From Desulfobacterium sp. (GTDB lineage: Bacteria > Desulfobacterota > Desulfobacteria > Desulfobacterales > Desulfobacteraceae), in the NCBI GenBank assembly GCA_030145245.1, contig JAQYWC010000044.1:62001-126000 (forward strand): a stretch of 64,000 nucleotides of DNA. Direction: 5' to 3'. Made by a program: the position numbers and the translations under genes. Positions 1 to 8,211 of the stretch are shown piece by piece (position 1 is the stretch's first letter; each line of letters opens with the position of its first letter). The notes under the pieces were generated by a model. It saw only the letters and a program-made list of their open reading frames with translations. It ran no database searches and was not told the DNA's origin.

Positions 1-682
1 CATGGCGAAGTAGCTGCCGGGCCAGCCCCAGATAGGGGCTATCCGCCCTTGGATCAAATCCCGTTAAGGTTATGTTCCGATTCGCCGCCGCTTCAAAGGC
101 AGCCGTAAAAAAGGAGCTCCAGCTCTCGGAAAAGGACGTATTGGTGAGGTCAAAGAGGCAGACCGGTTTTCTAAGCCCCAATTTTCCCACGGCATAGGCA
201 CCTAACTTTCCCGCCTCGTATCGATTGGAGTTGACCACACGAAAAAAGTAATCATCCCTGCCCGCAAGCTCCTCGGAACTGGCGGTCGGCGAAATCATCA
301 CGATTTTTTCCCGGTTGATCAGGGGCAGTGCAGCCAGGGTCGTGACGCTTGTCATGTGCCCGACAATAGCGACAACTCCACTATCTATCAGCTCCCGGTC
401 CACCTCAAGAACCGTTGACCAGTCCGACCGGTCATCCCCCACCACAAGCTCCACCGGGAGGCCGTTGATCCCGCCTTTCTCGTTTATCTCCTCCACGGCC
501 AGCACCACGCCGTCCCTGCCATCGATTCCAAGGGCTGCGAACCTGCCGGTCAGGCTTCCGGCAAACCCTATTTTTATACTCTTCTCCCTGTCACACCCGG
601 CCACGCAAAGGAACATCAAACAACAAATCACTGTGACTAAAATTCCATGGAACCAGATTATTCCCGTCTTAGAAGAGCCCAT
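1..682 (-). CDS. Branched-chain amino-acid-type ABC substrate-binding lipoprotein (3' end outside window)
   Basis: About 227 residues are visible; the carboxyl end lies beyond base 1. The start ATG follows GGAGG at a 4-base gap. The N-terminus is a lipoprotein signal: a hydrophobic stretch ending in V-A-G-C-D, with the Cys at about residue 30. The mature part starts KIGFAGSLTGR, typical of Leu/Ile/Val-binding family proteins (periplasmic-binding fold type I), followed by the family's GGING, GHMTS and INREK regions. It is a clear paralogue of the next gene upstream (728-1858), 45 bases away in the same direction, so the pair arose by tandem duplication. The ligand cannot be told. No permease or ATPase of this transporter is seen inside the window, so the protein may serve a transporter beyond the edge or act as a sensor partner. 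Confidence 0.85.
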   Translation of the reverse strand, partial: MGSSKTGIIWFHGILVTVICCLMFLCVAGCDREKSIKIGFAGSLTGRFAALGIDGRDGVVLAVEEINEKGGINGLPVELVVGDDRSDWSTVLEVDRELIDSGVVAIVGHMTSVTTLAALPLINREKIVMISPTASSEELAGRDDYFFRVVNSNRYEAGKLGAYAVGKLGLRKPVCLFDLTNTSFSESWSSFFTAAFEAAANRNITLTGFDPRADSPYLGLARQLLRH

Positions 683-727
683 CCTGCCTCCGTAACAAGG
701 TCCTGTTTTGTAAGGCCGAGCCGTGGT

Positions 728-1858
728 TTATTCCATGGTCACGAATCTGCCGTCCCTGACCGTGATCCTGTAATAGTTCCGCTTGGCATCCCCATGGGAA
801 TCAAGCTCAAAATCCCCCTGAAGCCCCGGGACCACCCGGTGCTCAAGGATTGTCTGTTTAAGATTTCCAGGGTTGTCATCAATTCGAAGGGCGCGGATCA
901 GCATGGTTGCGGCATCATAGGCGCCCATGGCCGCAAATCCCGGCTCCTGTCCATAAGCGTCAAGGTAATCGTCCCTGAAACCAAGGTAGTTGCTCTTTTG
1001 ACTGTTCAGATCAAAATAATGAAAGAATACCATCCCCTCCACCGCCCTGCCGCCCTGGAGCAGCAAATCCCTTGTCTGGGCCCAGCCGGAAGAGAACACC
1101 GGTATCTTCGACCCTTTTTTCCTGAGCTGGTGACACACCATTGCCGTGTGAAGGGCGCTTGCAACCAGGAGCAGGCCCTGGGGATTTGACTCAAGGATCT
1201 CATCAACGAGATCTCCGTAGGCGACATCCCTGGTGGAGGTGAAGGTCACCGGAACCACCCTGCACCCCTGGTGTTTCTCAAACGTTTCCTTGAAGCTTGT
1301 AAACCAGGCGTTGGAAAAGGACCTGTTTCCCAGATCCAGGAGGCAGGCCACGGTTTTAACATCGGTCCGGGTTGCGATATGATCGGCCATGAGATTGACC
1401 CTGGCCGTGCTGGAACCGATCACCCGGAAGAAGTAATCGTCAATGCCGCTCAACTCATTGGAACTAACAGTGGGGCCCACCATGACCATCTTTTCACGGT
1501 TGATCAAAGGAAGGACTGCAAGGGTCATGGAACTTGTCATGTGGCCGATGATGGCGACCACCCCCTGGTCGATGAGTTCCCTGTCTGCGGCAACGGCTGT
1601 TTCAGGATCGTGCTTGTCATCCTTTATGATCAGCTCCACAGGCCGGCCCTGGATGCCGCCGGCCTTGTTGGCCTGTGCCACGGCCAACAGGGCTCCGTTC
1701 CTCCCGGCCGTACCCAGATCGGAAAGCCGCCCGGTCAAGCATCCGGAAAACCCTATTTTAAAAGGATCCTGTTTGTCGCATCCACAAAGACTCATGATTA
1801 GAAAAAGCGCAGCAGCGGTTGCGGTTGCTAAACCAAGAAATGTAGCCTTTTTTTTCAT
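728..1858 (-). CDS. Branched-chain amino-acid-type ABC substrate-binding lipoprotein
   Basis: 376 residues, normal for the LivJ-like family. The signal peptide ends in a lipobox (S-L-C-G-C), so the protein should be anchored outside the inner membrane by its lipid-modified Cys near residue 27. The mature part begins FKIGFSGCLTGR and keeps the ligand-lobe features GGIQGRPVEL, DRELID, GHMTSSMTLA and PTVSSNELS; the Ser/Thr-rich loops are where amino-acid ligands usually bind. The RBS is a strong GGGGAGGGGG run just before the ATG. It is the first gene of a tandem pair with the 1-682 gene. The ligand is unknown. A role in polar amino acid or amide uptake is only an inference from the family. Confidence 0.88.
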   Translation of the reverse strand: MKKKATFLGLATATAAALFLIMSLCGCDKQDPFKIGFSGCLTGRLSDLGTAGRNGALLAVAQANKAGGIQGRPVELIIKDDKHDPETAVAADRELIDQGVVAIIGHMTSSMTLAVLPLINREKMVMVGPTVSSNELSGIDDYFFRVIGSSTARVNLMADHIATRTDVKTVACLLDLGNRSFSNAWFTSFKETFEKHQGCRVVPVTFTSTRDVAYGDLVDEILESNPQGLLLVASALHTAMVCHQLRKKGSKIPVFSSGWAQTRDLLLQGGRAVEGMVFFHYFDLNSQKSNYLGFRDDYLDAYGQEPGFAAMGAYDAATMLIRALRIDDNPGNLKQTILEHRVVPGLQGDFELDSHGDAKRNYYRITVRDGRFVTME

Positions 1859-2040
1859 GGCCCCCTCCCCTTAGGCAGGCGTTGGATGTCACCATGTGGC
1901 TGAAACGTCCTCTGGTCAGTGAATGGATCTTTTGATCCTATCGGTTGCCCCTTGAGGTGTCAAGGCAAAACAGGCGACCGGGGCAGCGATACCGCCCAGG
2001 GGAAGGGACGATTTTTTATTGCAAAACCCCGGTATATTTA

Positions 2041-2292
2041 TCAGTGGCTTTTTCCGCAGCAGGAGCCGGGACCGGCACACCCGGCATGGCCGGGGGACGA
2101 TCCGCAGCAGGCGGTGTCCCCGGCGCCGGGCATGGAATTCCCCTTGGGCCCGGACAGGGATGAGGGGGCGGAGATAAGTTTCTTTAGATTCTTTCCCTGG
2201 CATGAGGGACACGGGATATCCCCGTCTGAACCGGTCACGAGTATCTCGCTTTTCTTGCCGCAGTCAAGGCACAAATAATCAAAAATAGGCAT
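2041..2292 (-). CDS. FmdB-like zinc-ribbon protein
   Basis: 83 residues. It starts MPIFDYLCLDCGK and has a second knuckle CPSCQGKNL, the CxxC...CxxC zinc ribbon of the FmdB/putative regulatory protein family. The C-terminal tail is rich in Gly and Cys (ACCGSSPGHAGCAGPGSCC), common in deltaproteobacterial members and possibly metal-binding. The start has a clear GGGAGG RBS. It is divergent from the metal ABC transporter genes, with about 140 bases between the start codons; given the Cys-rich tail a link to metal handling is possible but not shown. The function of the family is poorly known. Confidence 0.85.
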   Translation of the reverse strand: MPIFDYLCLDCGKKSEILVTGSDGDIPCPSCQGKNLKKLISAPSSLSGPKGNSMPGAGDTACCGSSPGHAGCAGPGSCCGKSH

Positions 2293-2434
2293 GGTGCTTC
2301 CTCCCTTTAAATGGTTTCAAACGATCCATTTTCATATTTTTGCCATTTGCTTGTCAAGCGGATTTCCTTTGACCGGGTTTTATGATACTTTCCTCTCCAG
2401 GAATCAATGGTTTTACAAAGATGGAGCAGCTAAA

Positions 2435-3193
2435 TTGAAGTCAGATCATGCAGTCGTTTTAAAGGATGTCTCGTTCTCCTACAACCGGGGCCTTGTGCTT
2501 GACAATGTCTCACTCAGGGTCAAGAATAAGGATTTTGCAACCATTGTGGGCCCCAATGGCGGAGGAAAGACAACCCTGCTGAAACTGCTGTTAGGGCTTC
2601 TCAAGCCGGACTCGGGAACCGTTGAGATCCTGGGCCGGTCCCCGGAAAAAAGCAGGCTCAAGCTGGGATACATGCCCCAGTATTCCCATCTTGACATGCA
2701 GTTTCCGGTCACGGTCATGGATGTGGCTCTCATGGGGCGTCTTGGCAGCAACTTCTGGGGCAGGTATTCCAAACAGGACAGAATCGAGGCGGAAAAGGCC
2801 CTTGAAGAGGTGGACCTGAAGGAGCATACCAACAACCACTTCAGCCAGCTGTCCGGGGGACAGAAGCAGCGGGTCCTCATTGCAAGGGCCCTGTGCAGCG
2901 ATCCCGAACTGCTGCTTCTGGACGAACCCACCTCAAACGTTGACCAGGAGTCGGAACTTGCCCTGTTCTCGATCTTAAAGGAGCTCAACCACCGGATGAC
3001 CATCCTGCTTGTCTCCCATGACCTGGGCTTCACCTCCCAGGTGGTGAAAAGCGTCATCTGCGTCAACCGCAAGATCAAAATCCACCCCACCACCACCATG
3101 GACGGCACCCTGATCAAGGATATCTACGGCGGTGACCTGAAGATGATCCGCCATGACCACAGATGCACTGAAGAGGGGCATTACCATGATTGA
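2435..3193 (+). CDS. znuC: Zinc/manganese-type ABC transporter ATP-binding protein
   Basis: 253 residues, normal for ZnuC/MntB-type ATPases. Walker A is GPNGGGKTT, the ABC signature is LSGGQKQR, and Walker B is LLLLDEPTSNVD followed by the switch His in SHD. I chose the TTG at 2435: GGAG lies 8 bases upstream and the conserved part begins right after it (VVLKDVSFSYN). An upstream ATG at 2291 would add 48 residues unlike any ABC ATPase. The last codons overlap the start of the permease gene (ATGATTGA), so the two are translationally coupled. The ATPase should energise uptake of a divalent metal. The exact metal cannot be decided from sequence. Confidence 0.85.
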   Translation: MKSDHAVVLKDVSFSYNRGLVLDNVSLRVKNKDFATIVGPNGGGKTTLLKLLLGLLKPDSGTVEILGRSPEKSRLKLGYMPQYSHLDMQFPVTVMDVALMGRLGSNFWGRYSKQDRIEAEKALEEVDLKEHTNNHFSQLSGGQKQRVLIARALCSDPELLLLDEPTSNVDQESELALFSILKELNHRMTILLVSHDLGFTSQVVKSVICVNRKIKIHPTTTMDGTLIKDIYGGDLKMIRHDHRCTEEGHYHD

Positions 3194-4040
3194 TTTTTTC
3201 CACGCCCTTGCAGATCCGGACCTTGCGTTCCTCAGGAACGCCTTTATCGTCGGCATTTTCGCAAGCATCTCCTTTGGCGTCATCGGCACCTACGTGGTCA
3301 CCAAGAGAATCAGCTATCTTGCCGGCGCCATCTCCCATTCAGCCTTTGGCGGAATCGGTGCTGCCCTCTACCTGAACACGGTCCTGGGCCTCTCCTTTAT
3401 CCAACCCATCCACGGGGCCATTGTCTCGGCCCTTGGCGCCGCAGTTATCACAGGCCTTGTCAGCCTGTACGCAAAAGAGAGGGAAGACACGGTCATCGGA
3501 GCCATCTGGGCCGTTGGAATGGCGGCAGGTCTCTTGTTCATCGATCTCACCCCGGGCTATTTTGAAATATCGAGTTTTCTGTTCGGGGACATTCTCCTCA
3601 TCTCCTCCCATGACATCACCATGGTGATCTGCCTTGACACCGTTATCCTGCTGACATCGGTGCTTTTTTTCAATAAACTGCTGGCCGTCTGCTTTGATGA
3701 CGAGTACGCCACCCTCAGGGGGGTCAACGCGTCACGATACTATATTCTCCTTCTCTGCCTCACCGCCCTCACCGTTGTTCTGCTGGTGAGAATCGTAGGC
3801 ATCGTCATGGTCATCGCCCTCCTGACCCTGCCCCCTGCCGTGGCCGGAAAGTTCACCTCCAGCATGGGAAAGATGATGGTGCTGTCCGTCTTTTTCTGCA
3901 TGGTGTTCAACGGTATAGGCCTTGGGGTAAGCTATTCCATGGGGCTCTCAACAGGTCCTGTCATCATCGTCATTGCCGGGGTCACCTATCTTGGCGTTAT
4001 CTCGTTAAAGCGGATCAAGGCCCTGGTAAAAAGCAGCTGA
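3186..4040 (+). CDS. znuB: Zinc/manganese-type ABC transporter permease
   Basis: 284 residues with about eight hydrophobic segments, the ABC-3 family fold (ZnuB/MntC-like). Family features are ISHSAFGGIG near residue 40 and the late loop LTLPPAVAGKF. The ATG at 3186 has GAGGGG upstream and overlaps the ATPase stop codon. An upstream in-frame ATG at 3153 lies inside the ATPase gene and is unlikely. The substrate-binding protein (ZnuA-like) that this transporter needs is not next to it, nor elsewhere in the window, so it must be encoded elsewhere or shared. Confidence 0.88.
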   Translation: MIDFFHALADPDLAFLRNAFIVGIFASISFGVIGTYVVTKRISYLAGAISHSAFGGIGAALYLNTVLGLSFIQPIHGAIVSALGAAVITGLVSLYAKEREDTVIGAIWAVGMAAGLLFIDLTPGYFEISSFLFGDILLISSHDITMVICLDTVILLTSVLFFNKLLAVCFDDEYATLRGVNASRYYILLLCLTALTVVLLVRIVGIVMVIALLTLPPAVAGKFTSSMGKMMVLSVFFCMVFNGIGLGVSYSMGLSTGPVIIVIAGVTYLGVISLKRIKALVKSS

Positions 4041-4084
4041 ACAGATTTTTTTACCGGGCAGATCCTGCCGCCCGGGGGGTGCCG

Positions 4085-4105
4085 GCCATGGAGATCCTCC
4101 ATGGC
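4085..4105. terminator. Hairpin after the metal ABC operon
   Basis: A perfect 9-base stem (GCCATGGAG / CTCCATGGC) with a 3-base loop lies 45 bases after the permease stop. There is no T-run, so it may be a terminator with weak tail, an mRNA-stabilising hairpin or a protein-binding dyad. Confidence 0.4.
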
Positions 4106-4245
4106 GCCTGCATCCTCTGGGGAAAACAGGGCCTCCAACCCTGGGGCTCGACCAGAATCCTCCTTATCCTAACAACCATGGCACATAATATGCTTATCTT
4201 GCGGGGAAAGATGGTTTACTGAACAATTTTTAAGGAGACGATTTC

Positions 4246-4932
4246 ATGGTAAGTATCAACAATACCGAGGCATACAGGACCAATGACCTCTATAGCAACA
4301 ACAACAAAAGCGTCATAGAAACAACAGACACCGCCAAAACAACCGGGACCGATAAAGCTGATCCCACGGAGAGTCCGGCCATCAAAAAAGATACGGTGAC
4401 CCTCTCAAAGGATGTACCCGTTGCAAGGCTGCGGGAGGCCATGGGGCTTGCCCCCACTGGCAGGCTCTCCAGGGAAGATTTTGAAACCGTGGTTGATGCC
4501 GATGAGAAAACAGTTAAAGAGACCCTGGAATCTGCAATGGAGGGACTTGGCATCGATAAGGATCAGAAGGTATCCCTCTCCTTGAACGCCAAGGGAAAGA
4601 TCGTCATCAAAGAGAAATTTGCGGCAAAGACAGATCTTGAAAAACAATTGAACAATGACGAAGGGTTCAAAGCCACCTTCAGCCGCCTGGCAACAAACAG
4701 TGAGTTCCTCGATTTTTCGACAAATCTCCAGACAAAGTCCCACAGCATGAGCCTTGTGTCTTTCATGAACGGTGATTCGGATGAATCGGACTGGAACCAC
4801 CTGTTCGAACTCGCCGACACCTATAACCAGCTGAAATCCAGCAAGGACCCCCTGGAGACCATCTCCATGGTAAGCCACAAGGAAAACCCCTTTGAATTCG
4901 TCCATGCCCCCAAGGAGAACACGGCCCAATAA
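4246..4932 (+). CDS. Hypothetical protein, soluble, 228 residues
   Basis: I do not recognise the family. The first 60 residues are low-complexity and rich in Asn, Thr and Asp, with KKDTVTLSKD at about residue 46, a pattern reminiscent of disordered N-termini of flagellar or secreted proteins (V-x-L-S-K). The rest is predicted mostly helical: residues 60-110 include an EDFETVVDADEKTVKETLESAMEGLGID stretch (shown here in part only as a family clue), later ending in SHKENPFEF. No signal peptide, membrane segment or Cys cluster is seen. A strong AAGGAG RBS precedes the ATG. The gene stands alone between the metal transporter and the convergent methyltransferase operon. The start, the RBS and coding character make it a real gene; the function is unknown. 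Confidence 0.75.
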   Translation: MVSINNTEAYRTNDLYSNNNKSVIETTDTAKTTGTDKADPTESPAIKKDTVTLSKDVPVARLREAMGLAPTGRLSREDFETVVDADEKTVKETLESAMEGLGIDKDQKVSLSLNAKGKIVIKEKFAAKTDLEKQLNNDEGFKATFSRLATNSEFLDFSTNLQTKSHSMSLVSFMNGDSDESDWNHLFELADTYNQLKSSKDPLETISMVSHKENPFEFVHAPKENTAQ

Positions 4933-5056
4933 GCCCTGCTCACCCGGAGGCATTTGCAACCCCAGGCCCCACCGTGGAGGATTTTACCGAAAGCCAACAG
5001 CGCGTAGAAAGCATCCTGCGCGCCGTTGGGCATTTCAGGAAGCGGCCCGAAAAGGG

Positions 5057-5857
5057 TTATGCCTTGATATCGCCGGCCCTGACAGCCTTTAGATAGTTCA
5101 TGCAGAAGTTATCTTCCCCCTTAAGCATCTCGGAGGTCCTGAGCACGGCCATAATATCCCTGTCAAGGGGATCCATGATGGCGGCGTCAAACCCGTGGGC
5201 CATCATCATCACAAGAAAATTCCGGTTGATGATCTTGCGCTGGGGCAGACCATAGGAGATGTTGGACAAACCGCCGGTGGTGTGAACCCCTTCAATTTCG
5301 GTCATGATGGCCTTTACCGCCTTCATCACCATCACCCCGTTCTGGCTGTCCACACTCATGGGCTGGATCAGGGGATCGATAAAGATATCCTCCCGCTTCA
5401 TCCCGATGTTCTCAAGCTCCTGGACGATGCTCCTGGCCCGGCCCACAATATCCTCAAAGCTTTTGGGCATGCCGGAGTCATCCATGCAAAGGGCAATGAT
5501 CTTACACTCCTTGCCTTTCAGAAAGGGTATCATGGCATCAAATCTCTCCTTCTCCAGGCTGATGGAGTTGATCATGGGGGTCTTGTCAACCATGCCATAG
5601 GCCATCTCCAGGATGGCCGGATCCGGACTGTCAAGGCAGAGCGGCAGGTCTGTCGCCTCCTGGACCACTTTCAGGAGCCAGCGCATATCCTCCTCTTCAT
5701 GGCCGATCCTGGCCCCGGCATTGACATCGATGTAGGTGGCCCCGGCTTCGGTCTGTTGTTTTACGTCATCCTTTATGTAGTCGGCGTCCCTGTCTGCAAC
5801 GGCCGCCTGCACCTTTTTAAGGGTGGTGTTGATTCTCTCTCCAATTACTGTAAACAT
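5057..5857 (-). CDS. mtgA: Methyltetrahydrofolate:corrinoid methyltransferase, MtgA/AcsE-like
   Basis: 266 residues, one pterin-binding (dihydropteroate-synthase-like) TIM-barrel. It begins MFTVIGERINTT, the usual start of MtgA/AcsE-type enzymes, and contains IDVNAG, CLDSPDPAI, and NSIS, the strands that hold the pterin. It should transfer the methyl group from the corrinoid protein to tetrahydrofolate, feeding the methyl branch of the Wood-Ljungdahl pathway. It is the last gene of the operon, 87 bases after the corrinoid protein, with its own GGAGG RBS. The symbol is by analogy with the glycine-betaine demethylation system of Desulfitobacterium; the direction of methyl flow is inferred from the neighbours. 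Confidence 0.85.
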   Translation of the reverse strand: MFTVIGERINTTLKKVQAAVADRDADYIKDDVKQQTEAGATYIDVNAGARIGHEEEDMRWLLKVVQEATDLPLCLDSPDPAILEMAYGMVDKTPMINSISLEKERFDAMIPFLKGKECKIIALCMDDSGMPKSFEDIVGRARSIVQELENIGMKREDIFIDPLIQPMSVDSQNGVMVMKAVKAIMTEIEGVHTTGGLSNISYGLPQRKIINRNFLVMMMAHGFDAAIMDPLDRDIMAVLRTSEMLKGEDNFCMNYLKAVRAGDIKA

Positions 5858-5944
5858 CGGTTTCCTCCGTTAATATTTTTGCTCCCCGCGGTTGAACAGG
5901 GCCCATCCTTGCCATCATAAGTAATACGGACATCAATTCGAGTG

Positions 5945-6577
5945 TCAGGCAAGAAGGGCCTTGGCAAGCTTGCTTGCCGAACCTGCATCAGGCGCATAAC
6001 CGTCCGCACCGATCTCATCGGCATAGCTCTGGTTCACCGGCGCACCTCCCACAAGAATCTTGACCTTGTCCCTCAACCCGCTCTCTTCAATACTCTTGAT
6101 GGTCTGGGCCATCATGGGCATGGTGGTGGTCAGGAGGGCGGACAGGGCAAGGATGTCGGCATCGTTGTCCTTTATGGCCTGGATAAAGGCATCCGGATCG
6201 ATATCAACCCCCATGTTGACCACCTTGAATCCTGCACTCTCCATCATCATGGAGACCAGGTTCTTGCCGATATCGTGGAGGTCTCCTTTCACCGTCCCAA
6301 GAACAATTGTGCCCCCCCCTGCGGCATCCTCATCGGAAAGAAGAGGTTTCAGGATTTCAACGGCCCCCCCCATGGCCTGGGCAGACATGAGCACCTCGGG
6401 AATAAACATCTCCCCGGACTCCATCCGTGCACCCACGATGTCCATTCCGGCGATCAGTCCCTGGTTGAGGATCTCCTTTGCTGAAAGCCCGGCATCTAGG
6501 GCTGCCTGTGTAAGCTCTGCAACCTTTTCCCCGTCTCCTGTCAACAGTGTCTCTGTGATTGTTTTTAGATCAGACAT
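5945..6577 (-). CDS. mtgC: Corrinoid (B12-binding) methyl-carrier protein, MtgC/MtbC-like
   Basis: 210 residues. Residues 1-85 form the helical cap domain of methyltransferase cognate corrinoid proteins (SAKEILNQGLIAGMDIVG, MFIPEVLMSAQAM). Residues 90-210 form the B12-binding Rossmann domain with the cobalt-ligand motif GDLHDIGKN (DxHxxG, His is the lower axial ligand) and the GGAPV and GADGYAPDAG loops. The protein shuttles a methyl group from the MttB-family enzyme to the MtgA-like enzyme, both in this operon. Clear GGAGGAG RBS. A reductive activase (RamA type) needed for such proteins is not in the window. Confidence 0.92.
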   Translation of the reverse strand: MSDLKTITETLLTGDGEKVAELTQAALDAGLSAKEILNQGLIAGMDIVGARMESGEMFIPEVLMSAQAMGGAVEILKPLLSDEDAAGGGTIVLGTVKGDLHDIGKNLVSMMMESAGFKVVNMGVDIDPDAFIQAIKDNDADILALSALLTTTMPMMAQTIKSIEESGLRDKVKILVGGAPVNQSYADEIGADGYAPDAGSASKLAKALLA

Positions 6578-6592
6578 GTGTACTCCTCCGTA

Positions 6593-8152
6593 TTAAATAT
6601 TTTTCTTGATTGGTTTGTTGTGCGTAAAAAGATCTTTAATCGTTGACGCAAGCAACATGTACATAACAAAGATAAATGGAAATGCACCGACAATGGAAGC
6701 CGTCTGCAGCGCCTTCAGCCCTCCGGAATAGATCAGCACCACGGCCAACCCGCCAAGGAGAAGGCCCCAGAAGATGATAAGCCGCTGGCGTACTTTCCTG
6801 TTCTCGGCTCCCCTTCCGCCGGTGGAGAACCCGGTGATCACAAAGGTGGCCGAATCTGCAGATGTGATGAAAAACGATGCGATCAGCACATTGGCAAGGA
6901 AGGCCAGTGCCCCGTAAAACGGGAGGTGTTTCAAGGTTTCAAACAGGGCCACCTCAACGCTTTTGCTCACGATCTCTCCAATGGCGATGCCCTGGAACAG
7001 CTCCAGATGGATGGCTGTCCCCCCGAGGAAACTTGCAAAGATAAAGGAGAAGATCACCGGAACGATCATCACCACCAGCACAAACTCCCGGATGGTCCTG
7101 CCCCGTGAGATGGTCGCAATAAAAGCCCCCACAAAGGGAGCCCAGGCGATCCACCAGGCCCAGTAAAACACGGTCCAGGTTCTGGTCCAGGCAGGGTTCT
7201 CAAAAAGCGTGAAGCTCGTGGACAGGGGCAAAAGCTCCCTCAGATAATCCCCAAACCCCAGAAGAAAGGTCCGGACCAGGTACCCAAAAGGACCGTACAG
7301 GGCAAAAAATCCGAGCATCATCAGCATCAGGGTGACATTCAAAAGGGAGAGAAACTTGATCCCCCGCTTCACCCCGCTCAGGGCCGAGACAATGAACAGG
7401 ATGGTGATCACGGAAATAATCACCGTGGTGGAAAGAATGGTCCCTGGAATCCCGGCAGAGTGGGCAAGCCCGCTTGTGATCTGTAGCGCACCTAAGCCCA
7501 GGGAGGTGACCACCCCCATGATGGTTGCCCAGACCGCAAGGATGTCCACCAGGGTTCCGGCCTTGCCTCCCAAAGCGCCTCCCCCGCCAAACAGGGGGGC
7601 GATGCACTGGGAGATCACCCCAGGCTTTCCCCGGCGGAACTGGAAATAGGCAAGGGGAAGCCCCACGGCCACGTAGGTGCCCCAGGCATGGAGCCCCCAG
7701 TGGAAGAAGAAGATCTCAAAGGCCAGCCGGGCAGATGCAGGAGAGCTACCCGTCCCCATTGGGGGTCCTGTGAAGTGGTAGATGGGCTCGGCAATGGCCC
7801 AGAACACAAGCCCGATGCCCATGCCTGCGGAAAAGAGCATGGAAAACCAACTGATTCTGCTGTGTTCGGGCTTTTCATCGTCCCTGCCCAGACGCACCTT
7901 CCCAAAAGGAGAGAGGGCGAGAACCAGGCATACAAGGGCAAAGAAACTTACACTCGTAAGATAGAGCCAGCTCCAGGATTGGGTCAGATAGCCAAGCACC
8001 CTGTTGGAGACGGCTGCCATGGAATCAGGGAAGAGCCCCCCCACAAGGATGAAGGGAAGCACAAGAAGGGTTGCACCGTAAAAGACCCGGATATCCAGGT
8101 GGTTGCCCAGTACTTTCCTGATCACACTTTCCATCTGCTTCCCGCTGCCCAT
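6593..8152 (-). CDS. BCCT-family betaine/carnitine/choline transporter
   Basis: 519 residues with twelve membrane segments. The family signature WTVFYWAWWIAWAPFVG, with the Trp box that builds the trimethylammonium site, lies near residue 330. The unwound helix motif reads AGMGIGLVFW, the Gly-x-Gly-x-Gly form found in sodium-coupled betaine carriers such as BetP. Fifteen bases separate it from the corrinoid gene, and the MttB-like gene precedes it, so it belongs to the demethylation operon and should import a quaternary amine such as glycine betaine as growth substrate. The C-terminus is short and basic (DLFTHNKPIKKN), lacking the long osmosensing tail of BetP. Substrate assignment is inferred from motif and context. 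Confidence 0.92.
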   Translation of the reverse strand: MGSGKQMESVIRKVLGNHLDIRVFYGATLLVLPFILVGGLFPDSMAAVSNRVLGYLTQSWSWLYLTSVSFFALVCLVLALSPFGKVRLGRDDEKPEHSRISWFSMLFSAGMGIGLVFWAIAEPIYHFTGPPMGTGSSPASARLAFEIFFFHWGLHAWGTYVAVGLPLAYFQFRRGKPGVISQCIAPLFGGGGALGGKAGTLVDILAVWATIMGVVTSLGLGALQITSGLAHSAGIPGTILSTTVIISVITILFIVSALSGVKRGIKFLSLLNVTLMLMMLGFFALYGPFGYLVRTFLLGFGDYLRELLPLSTSFTLFENPAWTRTWTVFYWAWWIAWAPFVGAFIATISRGRTIREFVLVVMIVPVIFSFIFASFLGGTAIHLELFQGIAIGEIVSKSVEVALFETLKHLPFYGALAFLANVLIASFFITSADSATFVITGFSTGGRGAENRKVRQRLIIFWGLLLGGLAVVLIYSGGLKALQTASIVGAFPFIFVMYMLLASTIKDLFTHNKPIKKNI

Positions 8153-8211
8153 ACGATCTCCTTTGTAATGTAAGGTTTCAAGCCCTGCTCTTTAGCCTCT
8201 GACCCTTTCTC

